From Streptomyces sp. NBC_01460 (GTDB taxonomy: Bacteria > Actinomycetota > Actinomycetes > Streptomycetales > Streptomycetaceae), in contig NZ_CP109473.1 in NCBI RefSeq assembly GCF_036227405.1, forward strand, positions 2,852,001-2,916,000: a stretch of 64,000 nt of DNA. Reading direction: 5' to 3'. Position 1 is the first letter of the stretch, and each line of letters opens with the position of its first letter. Shown here piece after piece: positions 36,296 through 44,192 of this stretch. The notes beneath the pieces were generated by a model that worked only from the letters and a program-made list of their open reading frames with translations, did not search any database and was not told where the DNA came from. A program made the translations under genes and the position numbers.

Positions 36296-36937
36296 ATGGC
36301 CACGTACACGCTTCCGGAACTCCCGTACGACTACGCGGCGCTCGAACCGGTCATCGACCCGCAGATCGTCGAGCTCCACCACGACAAGCACCACGCCGCG
36401 TACGTGAAGGGTGCGAACGACACCCTGGAGCAGCTGGAGGAGGCCCGCGACAAGGAGGCCTGGGGCGCGATCAACGGCCTGCAGAAGAACCTCGCCTTCC
36501 ACCTCTCCGGCCACATCCTGCACTCGATCTACTGGCACAACATGACCGGTGACGGCGGCGGCGAGCCCCTGGCCACGGACGGTGTGGGCGACCTGGCCGA
36601 CGCGATCACGGAGTCCTTCGGTTCGTACGCCGGCTTCAAGGCCCAGCTGACGAAGGCCGCGGCGACCACGCAGGGCTCCGGCTGGGGCGTCCTCGCCTAC
36701 GAGCCGGTGAGCGGCCGGCTGATCGTCGAGCAGGTCTACGACCACCAGGGCAACGTCGGCCAGGGCTCGGTGCCGATCCTGGTGTTCGACGCCTGGGAGC
36801 ACGCCTTCTACCTGCAGTACAAGAACCAGAAGGTGGACTTCATCGAGGCCATGTGGCGCGTCGTCAACTGGCAGGACGTGGCGAAGCGTTACGCCGCCGC
36901 GAAGGAGCGCGCGGACGTGCTGCTGCTCGCCCCCTGA
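36296..36937 (+). CDS. sodF: Iron superoxide dismutase
   Basis: 213 residues, ATG at 36296 after GGAGGG. Metal ligands are visible: His in [12 protein letters not shown], His in [13 protein letters not shown], and Asp and His in [12 protein letters not shown]. It converts superoxide to peroxide and oxygen in the cytoplasm. In S. coelicolor sodF is repressed by nickel-loaded Nur while the nickel enzyme SodN is induced. The Nur-type box at 36245-36261 predicts the same switch here. sodN itself is not in the window. It is monocistronic, ending at a strong bidirectional hairpin. Confidence 0.96.
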   Translation: MATYTLPELPYDYAALEPVIDPQIVELHHDKHHAAYVKGANDTLEQLEEARDKEAWGAINGLQKNLAFHLSGHILHSIYWHNMTGDGGGEPLATDGVGDLADAITESFGSYAGFKAQLTKAAATTQGSGWGVLAYEPVSGRLIVEQVYDHQGNVGQGSVPILVFDAWEHAFYLQYKNQKVDFIEAMWRVVNWQDVAKRYAAAKERADVLLLAP

Positions 36938-37020
36938 CGGCCTCGGACGGCCTCGGACGGCCCCTGGAGCGTCCTGCCTCGTGATCGTCTTCTCAACCTT
37001 CACCCGGCAGGCGGATGAAC

Positions 37021-37059
37021 GGAGAACCCCCGCGAGGACATGACTCGCGGGGGTTCTCC
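37021..37059. terminator. Bidirectional terminator between sodF and the penicillin acylase gene
   Basis: Perfect 16-bp inverted repeat (37021-37036 with 37044-37059) with a 7-nt loop, between convergent stops. Confidence 0.85.
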
Positions 37060-37085
37060 CATGGACGCGGCAGGCGGGCCGGCCG

Positions 37086-40000
37086 TCAGCGGCCGTAGAC
37101 GCCGATCTCGTTGAGCGAGTACCGGTTGTCCGTACCCCGCTGGGTGGCGTGGATCCGCACGTACCGGGCCGTGGTCGGGGTGAACGCGCGGTTCTCCACG
37201 CCCCCGCGCCCCGCCGTGGTGGTGTGCACGGTGCGCCAGGTGGTGTTGTCGGATGACACCTCGATCCGGTACTGGAGGGCGTACTGGTCGGACCAGTTCA
37301 GCGCGACCCTGCCCACCTGGCGGGCGGAGCCGAGGTCGACGGTGATCCACGCGGTGGCGACCGTCTTCGACGCCCAGCGGGTCGACACGTCACCGTCGAC
37401 GGCCTTCCTCGGCGGGTAGGAGACGACCACGGCGTCCTGGTAGTCGGAGGCGGTGACGGCCGCCCCCGTGGCCAGGTTGGTCAGGTCGTCCGTGCGCCGG
37501 GCCGGGAACTCCACCACCTGCTGGTAGGTCGGCCGGTTCTGCCAGGCGACGCGGGGCACGGTGATGCCGCCCATCGCACGGTGCACGATCGAGTCGGCGC
37601 ACACCTGGCTGCCCGCGGTGGAGCAGTACCTGTCCGCCGGGTAGATCTGTGCCGCCGGGGTGGCCGCGGCCGTGGAGAGGGTCGACAGCAGCACCTGACG
37701 GCAGGCGGCGAGCGCGCCCGATCCGCAGAAGGTGGCGTTGAGCGGGCTGCCGACGCTCCGGCCGAGCACCGACCTGAGGTCCTTGTCCACGTAGGCCCAC
37801 CAGCCGTGCTGGAAGGACGAGCCCTTGTGCGCCTCACTCGCGGCGATGCCCGCCCCGGTGGACCCGCTGCCGTTCTGGCCGCCGGACGGCGACTCGTTGA
37901 TCGGGGCCACCGCGGTCAGCGCCTGGTAGAGACCGGTGCCGAGCCCCGGCGTGAACACCCCTTCGACGAGCAGCGGCCACCAGGCGTCCAGGATGCGGAT
38001 GGCCTCGGCGTGCGCGTAGGTGCCCGATCCCTTCGCGGTCTCCCTGCGGTGGCCGCCGGCCGCCTCCCAGGCGCGCAGCTTCTCCACGGCGGCGGACAGC
38101 GCCGGATCGGTCACGGCGGCGGAGTCGATGACGTCGAGGACGGTCGGCAGCACCTGCTCGGCCCGCAGGTCGACGGTGGCCGCGTCCTCCATCGCCTTCA
38201 CCAGCGCGGTGCGGGTGACACCGCCCGCGGCGACCAGCGCGGAGACCCGGTCGTCGAGGATGTCCGCGCGGTGGACGGAGCCGTTGCCCCAGGCCGAGGC
38301 GAAGCCCTTGGCCTGCTTGTTGTTCCAGCTGACGTAGTAGTCCTGGTCCACGGACTGCGGGTGCTGGGCCGGAGGTGTGACGGCCGAGGTGTTGAGCGCC
38401 GGGTTCCAGTCCTTCCACTCGTACGCCGTCGTGGCCAGGATCGGCTTGTCGGGGTCGGTGTCCGCCGCCCGCACGGGATTGGCGCCGGAGTTGTAGTACG
38501 CCGTGTGGTCGGCGTCCGCGTAGAACCAGTTGAAGGTGTAGCCGATGTTCTGCGCGGCCTTCTGGAAGGTCTGCGCGGAGGTGATCTGCCCGGGGTCGTT
38601 GAACTGCTGGAAGCCGATCACCGAGTCGATGTCGTGGTGGTAGGTGGAGCGCAGCGCGGTGAAGGCGACCGGCTTGCCGCCGACCTTGCCCGTGTGGGTG
38701 ACCAGACCGTACGCCGTCCGCTCGGTGACGAGGTCGTAGGACCCGGCCTTGGTGGCGTCGGCGGTCGTCGGGGACCAGCTGTTCTTCTTCGTCAGCGTCT
38801 CGACCGGCGTGCAGACCCCGCGCAGCCGGTAGTGCTTCGACGCGGTCGTGGGCGTGGCGCCGGACGGTTCGCAGAGCTCGACGGCGAAGGTGTCGGTGAT
38901 GTCCTGGTTGGCGGAGGTGGGGCTCCAGGAGTAGTCGAGCCCGCGCCCGATCTCGACGTAGAAGCTCAGGCCGGGGAAGGAGGCGCCGCGCGAGCGGAGT
39001 CCGGGGCCTTCGAGTTCCTGGACCATGAGCAACTGGGGTGCGTAGTAGCCGGTCTGGGGTCCGTAGACGGCCACGGGGTGGCCGGACGCGGTGTGTTCGC
39101 CGGAGACCACCAGGGCGTTGGACATGCCCTTCTTCGCCGTGATCAGGTCGGCGGGCAGGATCCCCTCGGCGGTGGCCTTCGTCGCGGACGCCGCGGCGGC
39201 GCCCGTCCCGGTCCCGTTCCGGGCGTGCTGGTACGTGGCCACCGAGCCGTCGTCGGGGACGGCGACCCCCACCGGGGAGGCCGGGGAGTTCGCGTACGGG
39301 TAGGTCCCGCTGTGCTGGGTCGTCGTGGCCTCGCTGTCGGTCTGCGCCCGCCAGGCCTTGTAGGCGGCCGTGCCGGCGGCGGCGCCGTACTGCTTCCGGA
39401 AGGCGATCTCGGCGAGCGCGTTCTCGACCTCGCCGCCGCCCCCGCCGCCGAAGATGGCGCCGATGACGGAGGAGATGGCCACGACGTCGGTGGCGGTGAA
39501 GTCCTGGATGGCGGAGCCGTGTCCGGTCAGCTCGTACTCACCGGGGTAGGTGTCGGCGCCGAGGGTGTCATCGATGAACGCGTTGATCCCGGACACGTAG
39601 TCCTGGATGTCCTGGTAGGCCTGGTTCCCGGCGGCGCCCGAGTCGCGGACCCGCTCCAGCTGGGCCCTCAGGTCGTCCTCGGTGTACGGGGCGACCGCCC
39701 AGAGGCTCTGTTCCAGGGTGCGGTTGCCCGCCGCGCCGCCCGCGAACGACGACAGCTCGCCGCGTCCGACGTGGCGCAGGACGTCGATCAGCCACAGCCG
39801 GTCCTGACCTGCCGCGTAACCGGCGCCGAACTCCGTGCCGGAGCGGGTGGTGCCCTTGATGTGCGGGGTGCCGGTGGCCTTGTCGCGGGTGATGGTGACG
39901 CCGGCGCGCGGCGACACCGTGCTCTCCACCTGGCCGGGGGCCACCCCGAACGACGCGTCGTTGAAGTAGGCGGCGAGCTGGTCCGCGGTCAGACCGGAGT

Positions 40001-40307
40001 AGTCGTGCAGGAGGTTGTCGTACGGCTCGATCTGGTCCGCGGAGTGCTTGGGGCGGGTGCCGACGGTCTGGTGGAGCAGGATTCCCGCGAGGGTCGCGTG
40101 GCCGTTCTGGCCCGCCGGGAGGATGTCCTGGCACTGGCCGAGGCAGGGGTCACCGGCGGCCGGTACGGGATCGACGCCCGGGGCGGCCTCGGCCGGGGAG
40201 GCCGTGGCGAGCGACGCGAGCAGGGACGCCGCCGCGAGCGCGGAGACCAGCGCGGTGCGGAGTCTCGGGCGGCGCCGTGGTGGCGGGGGAACGGGTGCAG
40301 GGGTCAC
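37086..40307 (-). CDS. Secreted penicillin acylase family protein with C-terminal discoidin domain
   Basis: 1073 residues, GTG at 40307 with GAGG before it. The signal peptide ends near residue 41 (ATASPAEAA). The Ntn-hydrolase body (about 60-930) has the likely processing site and nucleophile at S396 in KKGMSNALVVSG, preceded by a Gly/Ala/Thr-rich spacer, so the chain should self-cut into alpha and beta subunits. It is longer than classical penicillin G acylase (about 850). An F5/8-type (discoidin) carbohydrate-binding domain fills residues 935-1073 (KAVDGDVSTRWAS, WITVDLGSA, EIGVYGR). It probably hydrolyses extracellular amides, possibly acyl-homoserine lactones or acylated glycans; the substrate is inferred only. 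Confidence 0.9.
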   Translation of the reverse strand: MTPAPVPPPPRRRPRLRTALVSALAAASLLASLATASPAEAAPGVDPVPAAGDPCLGQCQDILPAGQNGHATLAGILLHQTVGTRPKHSADQIEPYDNLLHDYSGLTADQLAAYFNDASFGVAPGQVESTVSPRAGVTITRDKATGTPHIKGTTRSGTEFGAGYAAGQDRLWLIDVLRHVGRGELSSFAGGAAGNRTLEQSLWAVAPYTEDDLRAQLERVRDSGAAGNQAYQDIQDYVSGINAFIDDTLGADTYPGEYELTGHGSAIQDFTATDVVAISSVIGAIFGGGGGGEVENALAEIAFRKQYGAAAGTAAYKAWRAQTDSEATTTQHSGTYPYANSPASPVGVAVPDDGSVATYQHARNGTGTGAAAASATKATAEGILPADLITAKKGMSNALVVSGEHTASGHPVAVYGPQTGYYAPQLLMVQELEGPGLRSRGASFPGLSFYVEIGRGLDYSWSPTSANQDITDTFAVELCEPSGATPTTASKHYRLRGVCTPVETLTKKNSWSPTTADATKAGSYDLVTERTAYGLVTHTGKVGGKPVAFTALRSTYHHDIDSVIGFQQFNDPGQITSAQTFQKAAQNIGYTFNWFYADADHTAYYNSGANPVRAADTDPDKPILATTAYEWKDWNPALNTSAVTPPAQHPQSVDQDYYVSWNNKQAKGFASAWGNGSVHRADILDDRVSALVAAGGVTRTALVKAMEDAATVDLRAEQVLPTVLDVIDSAAVTDPALSAAVEKLRAWEAAGGHRRETAKGSGTYAHAEAIRILDAWWPLLVEGVFTPGLGTGLYQALTAVAPINESPSGGQNGSGSTGAGIAASEAHKGSSFQHGWWAYVDKDLRSVLGRSVGSPLNATFCGSGALAACRQVLLSTLSTAAATPAAQIYPADRYCSTAGSQVCADSIVHRAMGGITVPRVAWQNRPTYQQVVEFPARRTDDLTNLATGAAVTASDYQDAVVVSYPPRKAVDGDVSTRWASKTVATAWITVDLGSARQVGRVALNWSDQYALQYRIEVSSDNTTWRTVHTTTAGRGGVENRAFTPTTARYVRIHATQRGTDNRYSLNEIGVYGR

Positions 40308-40461
40308 CGGAACCTCTTCGGGAAGGAACGGGAGTGCGGGGGCGCCGGAACAGTAACCGCGCCCGGGGCCCCCCGGACAGACCGCGACGAGATCTTCCGC
40401 ACGACTGCAACAACCCGTTCACGCAAGGCCGTTGACGCCAACCGCCCGGCGGGACGGACGG

Positions 40462-41934
40462 CTACGGGACGCGGAAGACGGACCCGATGAACTCGGCGAG
40501 CAGCCGCTCCTTGAGCGCACCCGGCAGGGCGTCCAGCAGGACGAGCACGGGCGCCATCCGCCCGGGCAGTCCGGCGCCTTCCCCGAGTCCGGCGAACGCG
40601 AGGACGCCCGCGATCTCCTCCGGTCCCAGTGAGTCCGGGTCCAGTTCGGCGGCGAACGCGGCGAGCGCCGGGTCCACCGCCACCGGCTCCAGGCCGCGGG
40701 CCTTCGCCAGGGCGGTCCCGAGGTCGCCGAGCAGGGCGTCGACCTGGCCGACCGTCGCCGGGGTGAGCGTGAGGTGGAGGTTGGGAGGGAGGCCGTCGAA
40801 GGAGAGCTGCGGCTGGAGGTACCAGCCGAGCTCACGCATCTCGTCCGCGAGGTGGAGGAGCAGGCTGAGATCGGGGTCGCCGTCCCCCTCCCGGCTGACG
40901 GTGAACGCCACGAGCCCGGCCGCCGGGTCGCCGAGCACCCGTACGCCGTCGAGGGAACGCAGCCCCGCCAGCAGCCGGTCCGACGCCTCGGCGACCCGGC
41001 CCGCGAGCGCGGTGTAGCCCGCCTCTCCCACGTACTGGAGGACGGCCCAGGCCTGGGCCAGCAGGCCGCCGGACTTGGTGCCCTGCACGGTCGGGTTGAC
41101 GACCGGGTAGCCGGGCCAGCCGGCGTGCGCGAAGTACTGGTGGCGGCGGAGCTCCGCGTCGCGGTAGAGGACGACGGAGGCGCCCTTGTCGGCGTACGCG
41201 TACTTGTGCAGGTCCACCGAGAGGGAGGTCACGCCGGGCACGGAGAGGTCGAAGGGCTCGACCTCGCGCCCCGCGCGCCGCAGGTAGGGCAGGATCCAGC
41301 CGCCGATGCAGGCGTCCACATGGCAGAGCACCCCGCGTGCGGCGGCCGCCGCGGCGATCCCGGCGACGGGGTCGATCACTCCGTGGGCGTACGAGGGCGT
41401 GGAGGCCACCACCAGCGCGGTGCGGTCGGTGAGCGCGGCGGCCGTGGCCGCCGCGTCGGCACGGAAGGTGACGGGGTCGACGGGGACGACGACCGTCTCC
41501 ACACCCAGGTAGGCGGCGGCCTTGTGGAAGGCGGCGTGGGCGGTGGACGGCAGGACCAGCTGGGGCTCGGTGATCCCGCGCACCGTCCTGGCGTGGTCGC
41601 GCGCGGTCTTGACGGCGAGCAGGATGCTCTCCGTGCCGCCGCTGGTGAACGTCCCCTGGGCGCCGGGCGCGCCGAGCAGCGCGGCGACCGCGCCGACCAC
41701 GTCGTTCTCCAGCCGGGCCACGCTCGGGAAGACCGTGGGGTCGAGTCCGTTGACCGTCGCGAACGCGGTGTACGCCTCGGCGGCCAGCTCGTCGAGGCCC
41801 TCCAGCCCCGCGTCGTAGACGTAGGCGAAGGTGCGGCCCCCACGGGTGGGCGCGTCCGCCTCGCGCAGGGCGCGCAGCTCGGCGAGCACCTCGGTGGCGG
41901 GGCGGCCGTCGGGCAGGGCGGGGTCAGTCGGCAC
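40462..41934 (-). CDS. PLP-dependent decarboxylase/lyase, sphingosine-1-phosphate-lyase-like
   Basis: 490 residues, GTG at 41934 with AGGAAGAG upstream. Fold-type I PLP enzyme: TSGGTESILLAVK (97-109) binds the cofactor phosphate, STAHAAFHKAA (130-140) supplies the ring-stacking His, D207 holds the pyridine nitrogen (HVDACIGG), and K244 (SVDLHKYAYADKG) forms the internal aldimine. This pattern fits the Dpl1/S1P-lyase branch better than glutamate decarboxylase. Bacterial members may cleave phosphorylated amino alcohols or decarboxylate amino acids. The C-terminal about 80 residues are extra. It overlaps the upstream transporter gene by 11 bp, so the two are made together. Confidence 0.87.
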   Translation of the reverse strand: MPTDPALPDGRPATEVLAELRALREADAPTRGGRTFAYVYDAGLEGLDELAAEAYTAFATVNGLDPTVFPSVARLENDVVGAVAALLGAPGAQGTFTSGGTESILLAVKTARDHARTVRGITEPQLVLPSTAHAAFHKAAAYLGVETVVVPVDPVTFRADAAATAAALTDRTALVVASTPSYAHGVIDPVAGIAAAAAARGVLCHVDACIGGWILPYLRRAGREVEPFDLSVPGVTSLSVDLHKYAYADKGASVVLYRDAELRRHQYFAHAGWPGYPVVNPTVQGTKSGGLLAQAWAVLQYVGEAGYTALAGRVAEASDRLLAGLRSLDGVRVLGDPAAGLVAFTVSREGDGDPDLSLLLHLADEMRELGWYLQPQLSFDGLPPNLHLTLTPATVGQVDALLGDLGTALAKARGLEPVAVDPALAAFAAELDPDSLGPEEIAGVLAFAGLGEGAGLPGRMAPVLVLLDALPGALKERLLAEFIGSVFRVP

Positions 41935-43297
41935 GGGCGGGCTCTTCCTGGAGGGGGCGGGTCACGGTCGGGGTCTCGCGGTAACGGTGGAGCAGCAGGA
42001 GGCTCGCCGCGGCGAGGACGGCGGGCAGCACGCTCATCCCGGCGGTGATCCCCGTCAGCGCCGCGTCCGGCTGCTCCACATGGTGCGTGGCGTCGGAGGA
42101 GCGGAAGCCGGTCAGGGCGAGGACGAGGGCGAACACCCCGGCGCCCAGCGCGAAGGCGAGGGTCTCGGCCGCGGTCCACAGCCCGGTGAAGGTGGCGGCC
42201 CTGCGCCTGCCGGTGGCGACGGCGTCGGCGGCCAGGGTGTCCGCGAGCATCGTCAGGGGGAGCAGCTGCAGCCCGGCGTAGGCGATTCCGACGAGGACGA
42301 CCGCGGCGTAGCCGACGGCGGGGCCCACGGCCCCGGTGAAGGCGAGGAGCACCGCCCCGGCCGTGTAGAGCAGGGACGCGCACCACTGGGCGTACGTCAC
42401 GCCCTTGCGGCGGGCCAGCCGGTTCCACAGCGGCATGAAGAGGACCAGCGGGCCGATCAGGCAGGCGAACAGCGGGGTGACCGCGCCCGGCGAACCGAGG
42501 GTGTACGTCGCGAAGTACTGGACGCCGGCGAGCATCACGCCGATGGCGAGGGCCTGGAGCGTCCACATCCCGGCCAGGTGGAGGAACGGCCGGTTGGAGC
42601 GGGCCGCGGCGAGCTGGGCCCGGAGGGAGGGCTCGGCCTCGCTGCGGGCGACGGCCGGGGCGCGGCGTGTGGCCGCCCAGGCCCCGAACATGCCGAGGGC
42701 CAGCAGCACGGCGACGGCGGCGCCCATCAGCCGGTAGCTCTCCGGGGTGTCACCGTCGGCGTGCGCGATCGCGGGGGCCAGCGCGCCGGACAGCAGGATG
42801 GCGACGCCGAGGAACCCCACCCGCCAGCCGAGGACGCGGCCGCGTTCGTGCGGGTCCTCGGTCATCTCGGCCGGCATGGTCACGTACGGCACCTGGAAGA
42901 CGGCGTACGCGGTCGCGGCGAGCAGGAACAGGACGGCGACGTAACCGGCTGCGGGGGCTCCCCGCAGCGGCGGCGCGGCGAAGATCAGCGCGAAGAGCGG
43001 CGGCAGGGTGCACGCGCCGATCAGGAGGAACGGCCTGCGCGGTCCGCCGCGCAGGCGGCTGCGGTCGGAGAGGGCGCCGACCAGCGGGTTGATCAGGACG
43101 TCCCAGGCCTTGGGCAGGAAGACGGCGGCTCCCGCGACGGCGGCGGGCACGGCGAGGACGTTGGTGAGGTAGTAGAGCAGGATCAGGCCCGGCACAGTCG
43201 CGAAGGTGCCCGTGCAGAGCGAGCCGAGCCCGTAGCCGATCCGCACGGTGGGCGGGAGGGGCGGGGCCGCGTGGTGATCCGAACCGGCCGCTGGCAT
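41924..43297 (-). CDS. MFS transporter, glycoside-pentoside-hexuronide (GPH) type
   Basis: 457 residues and 12 membrane helices. The stretch FLPKAWDVLINPLVGALSDRSR is the GPH-family cation-symporter signature, and PYVTMPAEMTEDPHERGRV is in the first cytoplasmic half. Members import sugars or other organic solutes with H+ or Na+. I choose the ATG at 43297 (MPAAGSD), with AGGAT upstream, over 43321 because a palindromic operator ends at 43320 and would overlap the longer reading. The transporter and the PLP enzyme form a two-gene operon: import of a substrate followed by its cleavage is the natural guess. Confidence 0.88.
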   Translation of the reverse strand: MPAAGSDHHAAPPLPPTVRIGYGLGSLCTGTFATVPGLILLYYLTNVLAVPAAVAGAAVFLPKAWDVLINPLVGALSDRSRLRGGPRRPFLLIGACTLPPLFALIFAAPPLRGAPAAGYVAVLFLLAATAYAVFQVPYVTMPAEMTEDPHERGRVLGWRVGFLGVAILLSGALAPAIAHADGDTPESYRLMGAAVAVLLALGMFGAWAATRRAPAVARSEAEPSLRAQLAAARSNRPFLHLAGMWTLQALAIGVMLAGVQYFATYTLGSPGAVTPLFACLIGPLVLFMPLWNRLARRKGVTYAQWCASLLYTAGAVLLAFTGAVGPAVGYAAVVLVGIAYAGLQLLPLTMLADTLAADAVATGRRRAATFTGLWTAAETLAFALGAGVFALVLALTGFRSSDATHHVEQPDAALTGITAGMSVLPAVLAAASLLLLHRYRETPTVTRPLQEEPARAD

Positions 43298-43307
43298 GGG
43301 CAGATCC

Positions 43308-43320
43308 TGAACGATGTTCA
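43308..43320. promoter_or_regulatory. TetR-type operator of the transporter/PLP operon
   Basis: TGAAC-GAT-GTTCA is a perfect 5-3-5 palindrome placed 11-23 nt upstream of the chosen start codon. This is the form of many TetR-family operators, including that of BioQ. The regulator is not encoded next to it. Confidence 0.5.
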
Positions 43321-43365
43321 TCTTTTCGGCAAGACCCGTGCCGCACGTGAAACATGATCGCCACA

Positions 43366-43397
43366 CCGCGGGCGGGGCACGGCGGCCCCGCCCGCGG
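43366..43397 (-). terminator. Terminator after the nitroreductase homologue
   Basis: Perfect 13-bp stem CCGCGGGCGGGGC (43366-43378) with 43385-43397, loop ACGGCG, 11 nt past the stop. Confidence 0.85.
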
Positions 43398-43408
43398 CAG
43401 GAGCGGGG

Positions 43409-44059
43409 TCAGTCGAAGACGGGACCCTGCGTGCGGGTCCGCTTGATCTCGTAGAAGCCGGGGATCGACGCCACCAGCAGCGTGCCGTCCCAGAGCCGGG
43501 CCGCCTCCTCGCCCTTCGGGGCGGGGGTGACGACCGGGCCGAAGAAGGCGATCTGCTCGCCGTCGGCGCCGGGGACGGCGATGACCGGGGTGCCGACGTC
43601 CTGGCCGACCTTGTCGATGCCCTCCTGGTGGGAGGCGCGCAGCTCCTTGTCGTACGCGTCGGAGTCGGCGTACTCCAGGAGCTCGGCCGGCAGGCCGACA
43701 TCCGCCAGGGCGCCCGCGATCGCCTCGCGGGTGGGGCCCTCGCCGTTGTTGTGGATGCGGGTGCCGAGCGCCGTGTACAGCGGTCCGACGATGTCGTCGC
43801 CGTGCTTCTGCTGGGCGGCGACCACGACACGGACGGGCGCCCAGGCCTTGGTGCGCATCATGTCCTGGTACTCCTCGGGCAGCTCGTCGAGCCGGGGCTC
43901 GTTGAGCACGGCGAGGCTCATCACGTGCCAGCGCACCTCGACGTCGCGGACCTTCTCCACCTCCAGCATCCAGCGGGAGGTCATCCAGGCCCAGGGACAG
44001 AGCGGGTCGAACCAGAAGTCGGCCGGGACCTTGACGCCGGCCGTGCTGTTCTCGGGCAT
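43409..44059 (-). CDS. Mycothiol-dependent nitroreductase homologue (Rv2466c family), DsbA fold
   Basis: 216 residues, ATG at 44059 with GAGGAG upstream. A thioredoxin/DsbA fold opens with ADFWFDPLCPWAWMTSRW. The active site is C21-P-W-A24, whereas M. tuberculosis Rv2466c has CPWC. The single Cys means resolution would need mycothiol, as in monothiol glutaredoxin-like enzymes. Rv2466c reduces nitro-prodrugs and protects against oxidants, and it lies beside pepN, as here (the divergent gene at 44193). A conserved cis-Pro region (VGQDVGTPVIAVPG) is present. Confidence 0.92.
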   Translation of the reverse strand: MPENSTAGVKVPADFWFDPLCPWAWMTSRWMLEVEKVRDVEVRWHVMSLAVLNEPRLDELPEEYQDMMRTKAWAPVRVVVAAQQKHGDDIVGPLYTALGTRIHNNGEGPTREAIAGALADVGLPAELLEYADSDAYDKELRASHQEGIDKVGQDVGTPVIAVPGADGEQIAFFGPVVTPAPKGEEAARLWDGTLLVASIPGFYEIKRTRTQGPVFD

Positions 44060-44192
44060 GTCTCTCCTCATGAGGTCGGTCTGCACCTGACCCCCGGAAC
44101 ACCACGGGGCCCTCCCGCCATTCCCGTGCACCGGCCCGGACGGCCGCATGGGAGGATCAAAGGTCTTCGAACGAGACACAAAGGAGTGCTCC

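Noticed and set aside
37581..40490. 969-codon plus-strand frame opposite the penicillin acylase gene
   Set aside because: Antisense shadow; the sense frame has signal peptide, Ntn nucleophile and discoidin domain.
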